Below, in pieces: positions 26,794-35,830 of a DNA stretch of 64,000 bases. The notes below the pieces were generated by a model that saw only the letters and a list, made by a program, of their open reading frames with translations, had not been told where the DNA came from and made no database searches. Numbering within the stretch: the first letter of the stretch is position 1; every line of letters begins with the position of its first letter. The stretch comes from Neobacillus niacini (GTDB lineage Bacteria > Bacillota > Bacilli > Bacillales > Cytobacillaceae), in contig NZ_JAUSZN010000001.1 of the NCBI RefSeq assembly GCF_030817595.1, positions 3,359,001 through 3,423,000 of the forward strand. The letters run 5' to 3'. The translations under genes were made by a program, and so were the position numbers.

Positions 26794-28197
26794 TTAAAAT
26801 CCATTATTATCAGACACAGTCTTAAACCAGTGACCGCTCTTTTTAATTGTTCGTTCTCCATCTTTATTTAGGTTAACAGAGACAAAACCATAGCGGTTTT
26901 TATACGCATTTGTCCAAGACCAGTTATCCATGAATGTCCATAAATGATAGCCCTTTACATTCGAACCTTCTTCAATGGCTTTTGAAACCCACTTTAGATG
27001 TTCTCTAATAAATTCAATTCGATAATCATCTTGGATGATTCCATTTTCATCTCGGAACTTTTCTTCGCCTTCTACACCCATACCATTTTCCGAAATGAAA
27101 CATTCAATATTCCCATAGTTTTCTTTCAAATTAATGAGAATATCATAAATACCCTTTTCATATATTTCCCAGCCGCGGTGAGGATTCATCTTTCGTCCTG
27201 GCATGACGTAATTATCAAAGAATCGCTCCGGCAAGAACGGGGCTTCCGGATTTGGAAGATTTTCTTTTGCTTTTACCCGTCTTGGTTGATAGTAATTAAC
27301 TCCAAGAATATCAACGGTATTGTTTTTAATAATATCTAAATCCCCGTCTTCGATTACAGGCATAAGGCCTTCTTCCTTTAAGATTTGCAAAAGTTCTTGA
27401 GGAAACTCACCTTTAACAGAAGGATCTAGGAATGACCTGTTAAAAAACGCATCCGCTATTACTGATGCTTTTATATCAGCAGGGTTTTGGCTCCTTGGAT
27501 AGGAAGGTGTCAGATTTAAGACAATTCCAATTTTCCCGTCTTGTTTTAATTCTCTATAGGCTTTTATTGCTTTTGCACTGGATAACATGGTGTGGTATCC
27601 GACTTGCACTGCCTTTTTGAAATCTACTACATTCGGATAATGGAAATCGTAAAGATATCCGCCCTCAACCGGTACGATTGGTTCGTTATGGGTAAACCAT
27701 TTTTTCACACGGTCACCGAACAGTTCAAAGCAAGTTTTAGCGAATGCTTCATAGGCGGCTACCACTTCTCGGCTTTCCCACCCGCCAATTTTTTGAAGTT
27801 CCATTGGCATATCAAAATGAAATAATCCAACGAATGGCTCAATACCATTATTAATGAATTCGTTAATGACATTATTATAGAATTCAATTGCTTTAGGATT
27901 GACCTCCCCTGTGCCTTTTGGAATTAATCTTGACCAAGAAATGGACATCCGAAATGAGTTATGACCAATTTCCTTCATTAACTTTATATCTTCTTTGTAT
28001 TTGTAATAGAATTGAGAAGTGTTAGCAGGACCTACTCCGTCAAAGAAGCGGTTCGGCTCGATTTCATACCAGTAATCCCAAATGTTTTTTCCTTTTCCAT
28101 CTACATCAGCTGCACCCTCAGTTTGTGTTGCAGAAGCTGCCGATCCCCACCAAAATCCTTCTGGAAAGCTATATTTAATTTCATTTGCACTAGTCAT
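26794..28197 (-). CDS. gmuD: GH1 glycosidase, GmuD-type
   Basis: A 467-aa GH1 enzyme (B. subtilis GmuD is 465 aa). Acid/base Glu172 lies in FTHNEPIV and nucleophile Glu370 in ISENGMG. The C-terminal loop LWTFMDNWSWTNAYKNRYG differs from the S-x6-KRYGF loop of BglA-type 6-phosphoglucosidases. In the gmu system it hydrolyses PTS-imported, 6-phosphorylated glucomannan disaccharides in the cytoplasm. It is strongly similar to the GH1 at 10694, suggesting a local duplication. It lies between the IIC gene and gmuR. Confidence 0.9.
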   Translation of the reverse strand: MTSANEIKYSFPEGFWWGSAASATQTEGAADVDGKGKNIWDYWYEIEPNRFFDGVGPANTSQFYYKYKEDIKLMKEIGHNSFRMSISWSRLIPKGTGEVNPKAIEFYNNVINEFINNGIEPFVGLFHFDMPMELQKIGGWESREVVAAYEAFAKTCFELFGDRVKKWFTHNEPIVPVEGGYLYDFHYPNVVDFKKAVQVGYHTMLSSAKAIKAYRELKQDGKIGIVLNLTPSYPRSQNPADIKASVIADAFFNRSFLDPSVKGEFPQELLQILKEEGLMPVIEDGDLDIIKNNTVDILGVNYYQPRRVKAKENLPNPEAPFLPERFFDNYVMPGRKMNPHRGWEIYEKGIYDILINLKENYGNIECFISENGMGVEGEEKFRDENGIIQDDYRIEFIREHLKWVSKAIEEGSNVKGYHLWTFMDNWSWTNAYKNRYGFVSVNLNKDGERTIKKSGHWFKTVSDNNGF

Positions 28198-28329
28198 AAT
28201 TTTAAATCTCCTTTTTTAACTTAGAGGTAATAAGTACAAGATTATAAATAAAGGCAGAGAACTACGGTGCTTCAGAATATTCCCTTGCATCTTCCGTGTT
28301 TTCACCTGCCCCTTTCATATTAATAAAAC

Positions 28330-29625
28330 TTATGCTGCTTTGTTTTCTTCTTCTTTTTCTTTTTGTATATTCATTCGATCCAATGACTTTAAGAAGGGGA
28401 ACCAAATAACGAAAACAATTAAGATATTTACAAGCTGAAGTAATCCGCCTGCTAATGAGTTTGTTGCCATAATTCCATTGATAAAGAATGGAACCGTCCA
28501 TGGTACCGCTACGCCTGTTGGAGGTGGAACTAGACCAGAAGCCATTGCAAAATAAGAGACAAGTGTAACCACCATTGGAGCAAGAATCCAAGGAACAATA
28601 ATGATTGGATTCATAACAATCGGTAAACCAAAGATGATCGGTTCGTTAACATTGAATAGGCCAGGTCCTAAACCAAGTTTACCAACCTGCTTCATTTGTT
28701 TGCTCTTCATAAAGAGAAGAATCGCTAACACAACCGCTAAGGTCATACCTGTACCGCCCATTCCAACAGTGTAAATCTCAATAAATGGTTTCGAGATGAT
28801 ATTTGGTACTGGATTTCCAGCTGTATATGCCTCTAAGTTTTCAATCATTAATGTATTCCAAATTGGATCCATTACTGAGTTAATGATCACTTGTCCATGT
28901 AATCCAAAGAACCATAAAATTTGAATAAAGAAAATAGCAATCAAGGTAGGAATAATTCCACTGCCCAAACCAACTAATGGGGCTTGAATAGCTTTGTAAA
29001 TAATATCATGCATATTTGTATTAAATAATTGTGTTACGAAAATATTAATTCCTAAGAAAACAGTTAAGGTAATAAATGCCGGAATTAACGCAGCAAATGA
29101 CTTCGCAACTGCAGGTGGTACTCCAGGAGGCATTTTAATGGTAATGTTTTTTTGAACAATTCTACGGTAAATCTCAGTTGCTAGAAACGCTGTGATCATT
29201 CCAAGGAACATCCCTTTAGCACCTAAACGGTCTAAAGGAATAACACCTGTTACTAATTCTCCATTTTCAGGTTGAACCACAAAGGGTGTTAACATAAAGA
29301 ACGATACAAGTGCAATGGCACCACCAAAAATGGCCTCAACATTATAACTTCTAGACAAATAATACCCAATACCAAACACTACGAATACAGACATAATTCC
29401 CATTGTAGCCGAAGAGGCTATACCGAACATATCCCGGAAATTAGCGATAGCTCCCTCGTTCATTAATTTATCCAGGAATGGTAAGTTCGTTAATACAACA
29501 AAGATCGATCCGAATATTGTTAACGGAAACGCAAGCATAAAAGCATCTCGCAATACCGATAAAAAGCGGTTGTTATTAAGTTTTCCAGCAATTGGAACGA
29601 GGTACTTACTTAGCTTCTCGAACAT
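28330..29625 (-). CDS. gmuC: PTS lactose/cellobiose-type EIIC permease
   Basis: A 431-aa polytopic membrane protein of the PTS lactose/cellobiose IIC family (CelB/GmuC). Hydrophobic segments cover most of the chain; FGLHGQVIINSVMDPIW near residue 242 and FNVNEPIIFGLPIVMNP near residue 326 are family signatures around the sugar site. A short charged tail ends the protein. It works with the separate IIA and IIB genes upstream. The 132-bp gap to gmuD contains no separate gene. Substrate is likely a glucomannan or cello/manno-disaccharide. Confidence 0.92.
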   Translation of the reverse strand: MFEKLSKYLVPIAGKLNNNRFLSVLRDAFMLAFPLTIFGSIFVVLTNLPFLDKLMNEGAIANFRDMFGIASSATMGIMSVFVVFGIGYYLSRSYNVEAIFGGAIALVSFFMLTPFVVQPENGELVTGVIPLDRLGAKGMFLGMITAFLATEIYRRIVQKNITIKMPPGVPPAVAKSFAALIPAFITLTVFLGINIFVTQLFNTNMHDIIYKAIQAPLVGLGSGIIPTLIAIFFIQILWFFGLHGQVIINSVMDPIWNTLMIENLEAYTAGNPVPNIISKPFIEIYTVGMGGTGMTLAVVLAILLFMKSKQMKQVGKLGLGPGLFNVNEPIIFGLPIVMNPIIIVPWILAPMVVTLVSYFAMASGLVPPPTGVAVPWTVPFFINGIMATNSLAGGLLQLVNILIVFVIWFPFLKSLDRMNIQKEKEEENKAA

Positions 29626-29640
29626 TGTTTGTTTCTCCTT

Positions 29641-29973
29641 TTAAAGTTTTTTTATTTTAAAAAGCTCTAATAATTCTTTTACAAGTTCTTTCATTGATAA
29701 CGTTGACATTAAATGATCTTCTGCATGCATCAATAGTAACGCAAACTCAACTTTTTCTCCTGATGCCTCTTGCTGAACCATCTTAAAATGAATCTGGTGG
29801 GCAACATGCAAATCTTTTTCTGCCTCCACTAAAAGATTGTCTGCCTCTTCGATCCTACCTTCACGATACTCGCGAAGGGCTTGAATCACTTTACTTCTCG
29901 CATTGCCGCTATGAAGGATCAGCATAAAATTAATTTGTTCACTCGTTAATTCGTCTATATTTACATTTTCCAT
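29641..29973 (-). CDS. gmuA: PTS lactose/cellobiose-type EIIA
   Basis: A 110-aa all-helical IIA subunit. The phosphorylated histidine is most likely His83 in LLMHAEDHLMS, with the metal-coordinating Asp86 and second His87 also conserved. It takes phosphate from HPr and passes it to IIB. It lies 13 bp after gmuB and 15 bp before gmuC. Confidence 0.92.
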   Translation of the reverse strand: MENVNIDELTSEQINFMLILHSGNARSKVIQALREYREGRIEEADNLLVEAEKDLHVAHQIHFKMVQQEASGEKVEFALLLMHAEDHLMSTLSMKELVKELLELFKIKKL

Positions 29974-29986
29974 TACAAATCCTCCA

Positions 29987-30289
29987 TTACATTAAAGATA
30001 AAGCTTGTTCATAAGCTTTTTTACCATCAGCCAAACCGTAAGCCATCATATCAATAACATCCACTTTAATGCCATATTGGTTCGCTTCTTTTTGGAATTC
30101 ACCTTTTAAGAAACTCATTTGTGGCCCTATTAAGACAACATCAGCATTCGCCATTTCCTTTCTCGCTTGGTCCTGTCCAACCGCCCAGATTTTTGCTTCC
30201 TCACCAATTGAAGCTGCATACTGTTCCATTTTTGTTACTAAAAGGCTAGTTGACATTCCTGAGCTACATGCTAAAAGAATTCTTTTCAT
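29987..30289 (-). CDS. gmuB: PTS lactose/cellobiose-type EIIB
   Basis: A 100-aa IIB subunit. The N-terminus MKRILLACSSGMSTSLL contains the phosphorylated Cys8 and the P-loop. ATG at 30289 follows AAGGAG with 7 nt spacing; the open frame extends to 30334, but that part overlaps the cre and has no ribosome site. It is the first gene of the gmu-type operon, with a cre and a GntR palindrome upstream. Confidence 0.93.
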   Translation of the reverse strand: MKRILLACSSGMSTSLLVTKMEQYAASIGEEAKIWAVGQDQARKEMANADVVLIGPQMSFLKGEFQKEANQYGIKVDVIDMMAYGLADGKKAYEQALSLM

Positions 30290-30330
30290 TATTATCAAAC
30301 TCCTTAAAATTATTTTTAATTTTAACGTTC

Positions 30331-30345
30331 TCAAAAACGTTTACA
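30331..30345. promoter_or_regulatory. cre site of the gmu-type operon
   Basis: On the minus strand TGTAAACGTTTTTGA matches cre closely (TGWAARCGYTWNCW), 42 bp before gmuB. CcpA binding here would repress the operon during growth on preferred sugars. Confidence 0.75.
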
Positions 30346-30383
30346 TTAACCGCTTACTTTTTTAATTATAATCATTTAGAAAT

Positions 30384-30399
30384 AAATGTCTAGACATTT
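30384..30399. promoter_or_regulatory. Predicted GmuR operator palindrome
   Basis: AAATGTCTAGACATTT is a perfect 16-bp palindrome with the GTCTAGAC core used by HutC-subfamily GntR regulators. It is 95 bp upstream of gmuB, and the operon encodes such a regulator (25981-26688). Confidence 0.65.
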
Positions 30400-30634
30400 T
30401 ATTATTAAAATATATACAAATCATAAAAATTTTTTTTACAATTTGATACCTTTATTTCCCAATAACAGTTGAGATAATTAATATTTTGATTTTTTGCTAA
30501 AGAATAAATTTAGATGATTTAAATAAAAAAGAGGAAGCCACAGCTTCCCCCATTGTTATTTATAAAGCAGAAACCTATTTAACTTCTAATTGGTTGGTGA
30601 AGATAAACAATTGATTAAGGTTGCTTCTTTTAAC

Positions 30635-30746
30635 CTAATGATTCTTCTCCAAATCTTTTCCATAGAATAGGAAATAATGCTCTACATCATCTTCCTCCCA
30701 ATCAAATTCTATGTAAGTTTTTTACTTTAATCCCTTTTGTACTCAT
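30635..30746 (-). pseudogene. Possible frameshifted small ORF in the intergenic stretch
   Basis: On the minus strand a coding-like frame ends in EFDWEEDDVEHYFLFYGKD and then a stop at 30635-30637. A second frame starting at ATG 30746 (MSTKGIKVK) would join it if one A were removed from the A-run at about 30717-30722. The acidic, protein-like composition contrasts with the surrounding AT-rich DNA. No family is recognised and no ribosome binding site is seen, so this is only a candidate relic. Confidence 0.25.
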
Positions 30747-30856
30747 CATATATATATATTATCAATGCAATCACTATCACCAGTCCTTACAACTTGAGAA
30801 AATGGAACACTTTTCAAGCACTATCGTTTTTCGGCTTCCATAATACCTGTTAAAAC

Positions 30857-30897
30857 GCAGCAGAATCCCCTATTTTGAGGTCTGCTGCTTCTTTTTG
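30857..30897. terminator. Orphan terminator-like hairpin
   Basis: GCAGCAGA pairs with TCTGCTGC around a 16-nt loop and is followed by TTCTTTTT on the plus strand. No intact gene precedes it. Confidence 0.6.
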
Positions 30898-31050
30898 GAC
30901 AACGTCAAAAACCCCACCGAATTCACCTACCCGAAACCCGCATTCATTCGTTTCCGAGTTCAAAAATAGTCCACTAAAACCCCTGCTCTCTCCCCTTTTT
31001 TTCACCCTTTTTCTCGTGTTAGAATAAAGTTTTCTGACTCAGCAAAAACA

Positions 31051-31084
31051 AAGGGCTTATCCCATAAAGGATAGCCCTGTTTTT
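31051..31084 (+). terminator. Orphan terminator-like hairpin
   Basis: AGGGCTTATCC pairs with GGATAGCCCT around CATAAA, followed by GTTTTT on the plus strand. No intact gene precedes it. Confidence 0.6.
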
Positions 31085-31455
31085 CTCACGCTTTTTTCCG
31101 AAATCTATTTTCTTAATTGATCCGAAAATCGGAAGAGTTTTTTCTGACGGGTTAGTAACTTTATTGATTAGTTACATTTTAAAACTATCTGCGGGACACA
31201 CTCAACATGCGTGGATTGTATGTGGCAACACATGAGGTGCTGGTAAGTTTTCAAAGATAATGTCCGTCACTAAACTGCACAAATATTGCTCATCTTTTTC
31301 TTAACATAAATTTTAGGGAATGCTTCCGACTCTTTGTTGCCACAATGGCATCTATTATTATATTCCCTGTGCAAACCCTAGTTAACTATACCAACACAAT
31401 TTGAAGTACTCGGTATATTCGAGATTGCATCCAAGAAGCTGACAGTATACTAAGA

Positions 31456-32124
31456 TTATGGCGAAAACAGTTTCCAATGCCCTTCGGATACAACTTCGAC
31501 CGCTCCATCGATGACTTTGATGGCGGTTTGATCATCAATTGCATAAGCCGGCCCCTGCATCCCGGAGGCCCATCTCTCTGCAGCAGCCATCGTGTTATAC
31601 GGCAGCATCTCGTGATCCAGATGCGGGAACATTGCAAAATCGACCATACTCAGCGTTTCATCGCCACCGCTCGGCGGAGTCCAGCTAACGAAGAAGTCCC
31701 CAATTCTAGGTGCCATCACCATGCTACCGGCGCTCATTCCCACATAGACTGCGCTGAGCGACGGCAAGAGGTCCGCCAATCCGGACTGCTTCATCCAGTA
31801 ACCCAGGTAGAGGGCGTCACCTCCCGCCACCAGCAGGACGTCTGTCTCCCGTACCAGCGGCACCCAGCGGTCTTCACTAATACTTGGTAGCGCTGTGAGC
31901 TCCAGTATGCCGACGGATTTCCAGCCTAGGTCGACCATAGGATTATCTTCTTTCCCGCTGATGAACTCCCAAGCTTTGACGCCGGGGCCAACCCAGGGGT
32001 GTCCGTACATCGCGGTGGGGATGCACAGGGCGTTGGAGTCGGCAATGGGCTTGTCCAGCATGTCAACCAGCGCGTCGTGTATGCTTTTGTTATTGATGCC
32101 TGCAGATGTAAGCAGAAATTTCAT
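31456..32124 (-). CDS. Peptidase E-like protein (family S51, class I glutamine amidotransferase fold)
   Basis: A 222-aa protein with the peptidase S51 pattern: LLVAGGDALYLGYWM (near residue 96) and the nucleophile elbow YVGMSAGSMVMAP (near residue 127) with catalytic Ser in SAG. Family members are Asp-dipeptidases (PepE) or cyanophycinase relatives; this one is of PepE length. The coding sequence is clearly more GC-rich than its neighbours (runs such as GCCGGCCCC), which suggests recent acquisition. SD AAGGAG precedes the ATG. A perfect inverted repeat at 32189-32205 overlaps its promoter region. Physiological substrate unknown. Confidence 0.8.
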   Translation of the reverse strand: MKFLLTSAGINNKSIHDALVDMLDKPIADSNALCIPTAMYGHPWVGPGVKAWEFISGKEDNPMVDLGWKSVGILELTALPSISEDRWVPLVRETDVLLVAGGDALYLGYWMKQSGLADLLPSLSAVYVGMSAGSMVMAPRIGDFFVSWTPPSGGDETLSMVDFAMFPHLDHEMLPYNTMAAAERWASGMQGPAYAIDDQTAIKVIDGAVEVVSEGHWKLFSP

Positions 32125-32160
32125 AACTCAACTCCTTGTCGTAAAAACATATGATTTTGC

Positions 32161-32205
32161 ATTATATTCTGAAAAGTAAACCTATTTAGAGTATAACATA
32201 TACTC
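32161..32205 (-). promoter_or_regulatory. Promoter region and palindromic operator of the peptidase E-like gene
   Basis: GAGTATA-ACA-TATACTC (32189-32205) is a perfect 7-bp inverted repeat with a 3-bp spacer. A minus-strand TATAAT (32161-32166) lies about 37 bp before the ATG, with the palindrome overlapping the -35 position. The binding protein is unknown. Confidence 0.45.
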
Positions 32206-32401
32206 GATAGCACGCCGTATTAGCTAAAATTCAAAATGAACTTAATGGCTTTCAAATTGCATTTTAACCAAACTTTTCATATTCATATTTCTGCGTCAAA
32301 ATTAGACCACCTAAACAACAATCCCCCAAACAATCAGTTCGAGGGAAAATAAAACACACATTAATATTCACTTAAAAACCTTCAAAGTCTTTGATATCAA
32401 C

Positions 32402-33781
32402 CTATTTTTTCTCTATCCTAACAACAGTCTCAACGTGTGCCGTCTGCGGGAACATATCTACAGGCTGAATGTATTTCACCTCGTATTTTGCACTTAACAG
32501 TTGAATGTCTTTAGCCAAAGTAGACGGATTGCATGAGATGTAAATGAGCTTTTCTGGTGCTGTTTGTAGAATCGTTTGGATTAACTGCCCGTCGAGACCG
32601 GTTCTTGGCGGATCAACTACAATCACATCTGGCTTCCAACCCTTTTTCACCCATTTAGGAAGCACCTCTTCTGCTTTGCCTGGTACATATTTTGTGTTAG
32701 TAAACCCGTGCCGTTTGGCATTTTTCTTTGCGTCCTCTATCGATTCTGGAATTACATCCATTCCACGTACTTCAGCAGCCTGGTTTGCTAACCACAAGCC
32801 AATGGTTCCCACGCCACAATACGCATCAACTATTTTTTCATTACCAGTTAGCGCCGCTGCATTTTTTACTTCATTATAAAGCTTAATGGTTTGAACAGGA
32901 TTTAGCTGAAAGAAAGTCCTTGCCGATAACTCAAACTGGAGGTCTCCCAATGTTTCTTGAATGAACTCTTCACCTGCTAATGGCAATGTTTCCTCTCCAA
33001 AAATAAGCGATGTTTTTTGTTCATTAATATTCTGTACAATTGATTTTACATTCGGAAGTCGTTTTTGGATTTCCTCAATAATCTGTTCTTTCTTTGGTAA
33101 CTCTTTTTGATTTGTAATGAGAACGATCTGGAGCTCACCACTTTGCACCCCTACGCGGGTTACAATCGTCCGAACGATTCCTTTTCGAGTTTTTTCATTA
33201 TAAATCGTAATTTTTAGCTCTTCGAGAATCTTTTTAACCGTATTAACCGCTTCATTCGTTTGAGAATGTTGAACCGCACAATGTTCAATATTAATTAGTT
33301 GATGGGAGTTTAACCCGTACAATCCGGCTAAAACCTTTCCATCTCTACCTGCCAGTTGAAAACTACTTTTATTCCGATATCCCCATGGGTCTTCCATTCC
33401 AATCGTTTCTCGGATATCAAGTTTATCCACCGCAAGCCGGGTATGACGTTCAAGCGATTGAATGACAATATCCCGCTTTTCTTTTAATTGCTGACTATAT
33501 TTTAAATGCTGCAGCTGACAGCCGCCACATTCCTCATAGACTGGACAAGGAGGCTGAACACGATGCGGAGATTTAATCCGGATCTTCTTTATTTTTGCCT
33601 CAGCAAATTTAGGATTAATCTTTGTGGCCTCGACTACTACCTCTTCACCAGGAAGTGCCCCTGGCACAAAAACTACCTGCTTTTTAAAATAACCAACACC
33701 TTCCCCATTAATGCCGAGTCGTTTGATGGTTAAGGGAAAGGTCTGATTTACCTGTATTTTAATTGATTGATCTGTTTTCAT
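32402..33781 (-). CDS. rlmD: 23S rRNA (uracil-5-)-methyltransferase, RlmD/RlmCD type
   Basis: A 459-aa RumA-family m5U methyltransferase. It has an N-terminal TRAM domain (about 5-60), a Fe-S cluster-type cysteine set [15 protein letters not shown] (near 75), a SAM-binding [14 protein letters not shown] segment (near 310), and the catalytic-end motifs [11 protein letters not shown] and [13 protein letters not shown]. subtilis RlmCD (YefA) and YfjO are relatives; the pdaA neighbour favours the YfjO-type copy. ATG at 33781 follows GATGGAGTG; the frame opens at 33820 but that start follows TATAAT, likely the promoter -10, so it is not used. Cytoplasmic. Confidence 0.92.
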   Translation of the reverse strand: MKTDQSIKIQVNQTFPLTIKRLGINGEGVGYFKKQVVFVPGALPGEEVVVEATKINPKFAEAKIKKIRIKSPHRVQPPCPVYEECGGCQLQHLKYSQQLKEKRDIVIQSLERHTRLAVDKLDIRETIGMEDPWGYRNKSSFQLAGRDGKVLAGLYGLNSHQLINIEHCAVQHSQTNEAVNTVKKILEELKITIYNEKTRKGIVRTIVTRVGVQSGELQIVLITNQKELPKKEQIIEEIQKRLPNVKSIVQNINEQKTSLIFGEETLPLAGEEFIQETLGDLQFELSARTFFQLNPVQTIKLYNEVKNAAALTGNEKIVDAYCGVGTIGLWLANQAAEVRGMDVIPESIEDAKKNAKRHGFTNTKYVPGKAEEVLPKWVKKGWKPDVIVVDPPRTGLDGQLIQTILQTAPEKLIYISCNPSTLAKDIQLLSAKYEVKYIQPVDMFPQTAHVETVVRIEKK

Positions 33782-33842
33782 TTCGTTCACTCCATCTTCC
33801 GGGTTCCTGTTAGATATCACCGTATTATAGCATTATTAACAT

Positions 33843-33878
33843 AAAAAAGCCGAATTCATCACGAATCCAGCTTTTTTC
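33843..33878. terminator. Terminator downstream of pdaA
   Basis: AAAAAAGC(C)GAATTC pairs imperfectly with GAATCCAGCTTTTTT around ATCAC, giving A- and T-runs on both sides. It stops minus-strand transcription from pdaA just before the rlmD promoter. Confidence 0.75.
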
Positions 33879-33881
33879 TGC

Positions 33882-34688
33882 TTATTTTCTCCAGAAACTC
33901 GGTATGATTCTTGAAATGCCTTTCTTTTCTGGTTTGAAATCATCAAGACTTTTAAATTTATAGCCTTTCTTTTTCAGATCCTTAATTACTTTTTCAAGAG
34001 CATCGGCATTATCCTTCGAAACAGTGTGTAGAAGTAATACACTTCCGGGGTGAATTTGTCTCATAATGTTAAGATAAGAATACTCCCAGCCTCTTTGTGC
34101 ATTCGTATTCCAGTCGACAAAAGCCAATGACCAGAAAACATGCGTATAGCCTTCTTCCTTCGCAATCTGCATCGTTCTCTCACTAAAAACGCCTCTTGGT
34201 GGGCGCAAATACTTCATTTTCTTTTGACCTGTTATCTCCTTGGTCTTATCCTTCACTTTTTGCAGTTCTTCACGAATTCGCTCATCACTGATTTGGGTCA
34301 TATTGGGATGATGCCAAGAATGATTGCCGATGATGTGACCCTCATCCACCATACGCTTCGTCAATTCGGGCTGCGATAATAAATAATGTCCGGTGACAAA
34401 AAAAGTTGCCGGAACTTTTTCCTTTTTTAATACATCTAATATTTTTCCGGTATATCCTGCTTCATAACCATTATCAAAGGTTAGATAGAGGATTTTTGAA
34501 TTTGGATCTCCTTTATAAAAAGCACCATACTTTTCAAGGATCTTTTCATACTCAGCTCCTGCATCAGGCGGCTGTTCATCCACAGCTTTCTTAAATCCCC
34601 AATGGATTGGCTTATTTGGAACATACCCATACGTAACCTGAGGCACCATTAACAGCAGCAAACTAAGGATGCATAACAACTTTTTCAT
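33882..34688 (-). CDS. pdaA: Delta-lactam-biosynthetic polysaccharide deacetylase PdaA
   Basis: A 268-aa secreted or membrane-tethered NodB-domain deacetylase. A signal peptide (residues 1-22) is followed by the PdaA-specific N-terminus (PNKPIHWGFKKA). The NodB motifs are present: TFDNGYE near residue 69 (Asn in place of the usual second Asp, as in PdaA), HSWHHPNM near 123, LRPPRG near 162 and LLHTVSKDN near 219. PdaA deacetylates N-acetylmuramic acid for muramic delta-lactam in spore cortex, so the organism forms spores. Length and neighbourhood match B. subtilis (263 aa). Confidence 0.95.
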   Translation of the reverse strand: MKKLLCILSLLLLMVPQVTYGYVPNKPIHWGFKKAVDEQPPDAGAEYEKILEKYGAFYKGDPNSKILYLTFDNGYEAGYTGKILDVLKKEKVPATFFVTGHYLLSQPELTKRMVDEGHIIGNHSWHHPNMTQISDERIREELQKVKDKTKEITGQKKMKYLRPPRGVFSERTMQIAKEEGYTHVFWSLAFVDWNTNAQRGWEYSYLNIMRQIHPGSVLLLHTVSKDNADALEKVIKDLKKKGYKFKSLDDFKPEKKGISRIIPSFWRK

Positions 34689-34751
34689 CCATGTTCCCCC
34701 TATTTTGTTTTTTATAGTGTTTGTTTGTAATTGGGAAACATGATTAGTATT

Positions 34752-35717
34752 TTAAGGAAAAAGTTTTGGCTGGTGGTAAACAGTGTCACTTGTATAACCT
34801 AAACGGGGAAGATTTAGGAAGGATAATAAGTAACCAACAGCTCTAGGAGAGGAGATGTTTAGAAAATTGCGGATTTCACAATTCGTAAACCATGGTTTAA
34901 AAATTAAAAAATAATCGTAAATGGCTTTTATATGGGCATCTTTGGAGATGAATTTACAAGTATTGCATATCCATTTATGCCTATGATATATCATTGGTGC
35001 AACTAAACATTCGGGGCATTGAACGCCGTTAATAATATCCGATTCAGGAATTTTAAACAATTTTAGAATCTCTTCCCTTTTGGGTGTGTGCGCCTTTAAT
35101 AACAAGCTACTTATTTTGAGTATATCCTTTTCACTCACCCAGATTTTTTTATGGTACATCTCTAATTCCTCAATCTTTCTTATTAAATCATGCGACTTAC
35201 AAATCTTATTTTCTGCCTCCCGGTAACCTGGAGTTATAATTATTTCACTTGAAGATCTGGAAAAGCAAACTAAATTATCCATAAAAACCGGAGGTAATTG
35301 ATTGTGCTCTATCCAATTTTTTAATAATATTTTGTGTCTATTGGTCTGGGAAATAGGATTCTCATAAATCTCTCTAGTATCAAATGCCTCTTGAATCATT
35401 TGATTTTTTTCAATTGTTATTTTGCCTGAATGATTCTTACCATCAAGATTAATGAGAATAGTTGGTGAAAGGAGGAGTACATCAATCTGGAAAAATGCTT
35501 CACCTACAGGGAGTCGGAGATCGTGGAAAATGTGGTATTTATGCGGAGGGATTTGCCCTAATTGATAATTTATTTCTTTTTCGCCATTGTAACCAGACTT
35601 AAGTATTTTAATGTTATTTTTTATTTCGGGCATTTTTTCATGATCTTTTCTTAGTCTTCCTTCTAGAGCCTCTGCCTGAAGTAAAGGTATGGGTTTAGTT
35701 AAATTTTTATCAAACAA
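34752..35717 (-). CDS. NERD domain protein
   Basis: A 321-aa protein. Residues about 40-150 form a nuclease-related (NERD) domain: GYNGEKEINYQL opens it, and HIFHDLRLP...QIDVLLLSPTILINLDGKNHSG carries the Asp and (D/E)xK-like residues of the restriction-endonuclease-like fold. The C-terminal part holds a zinc-ribbon-like cysteine set (VQCPECLVAP...WICNTCKF near 245-270) and a helical tail. Such proteins are common in Bacillaceae and their role is unknown; a DNA-processing function is inferred from fold. It lies beside a 21-bp tandem repeat array. Confidence 0.8.
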   Translation of the reverse strand: MFDKNLTKPIPLLQAEALEGRLRKDHEKMPEIKNNIKILKSGYNGEKEINYQLGQIPPHKYHIFHDLRLPVGEAFFQIDVLLLSPTILINLDGKNHSGKITIEKNQMIQEAFDTREIYENPISQTNRHKILLKNWIEHNQLPPVFMDNLVCFSRSSSEIIITPGYREAENKICKSHDLIRKIEELEMYHKKIWVSEKDILKISSLLLKAHTPKREEILKLFKIPESDIINGVQCPECLVAPMIYHRHKWICNTCKFISKDAHIKAIYDYFLIFKPWFTNCEIRNFLNISSPRAVGYLLSFLNLPRLGYTSDTVYHQPKLFP

Positions 35718-35830
35718 AAAATCCCTCCTTAATTGTTTGATGTAACTGTTCTATATTTCTTTTTTATTTTCCTTCTATTATGCTTGGTTTTATTATGAAT
35801 CTTTAGTGTCAATTTACTGCGAGCTATTTG

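Larger units (their letters stand above)
30400..31455. other. Long intergenic stretch with hairpins but no intact gene
   Basis: About 1 kb between gmuB and the peptidase E-like gene. It contains two terminator-like hairpins (30857-30897 and 31051-31084), the possible frameshifted ORF at 30635-30746, and AT-rich filler. The hairpins follow no visible plus- or minus-strand gene, which suggests that genes or a mobile element were lost here (inference). Confidence 0.5.

Noticed and set aside
28262..28591. Second frame overlapping the end of the PTS IIC gene
   Set aside because: It is antisense-phase shadow coding with no ribosome site; the IIC frame is strongly supported.
31183..31260. Short protein-like frame (LRDTLNMRGLYVATHEV)
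   Set aside because: Weakly reminiscent of a flavoprotein fragment, but only 24 codons, with no start or neighbouring homology visible.
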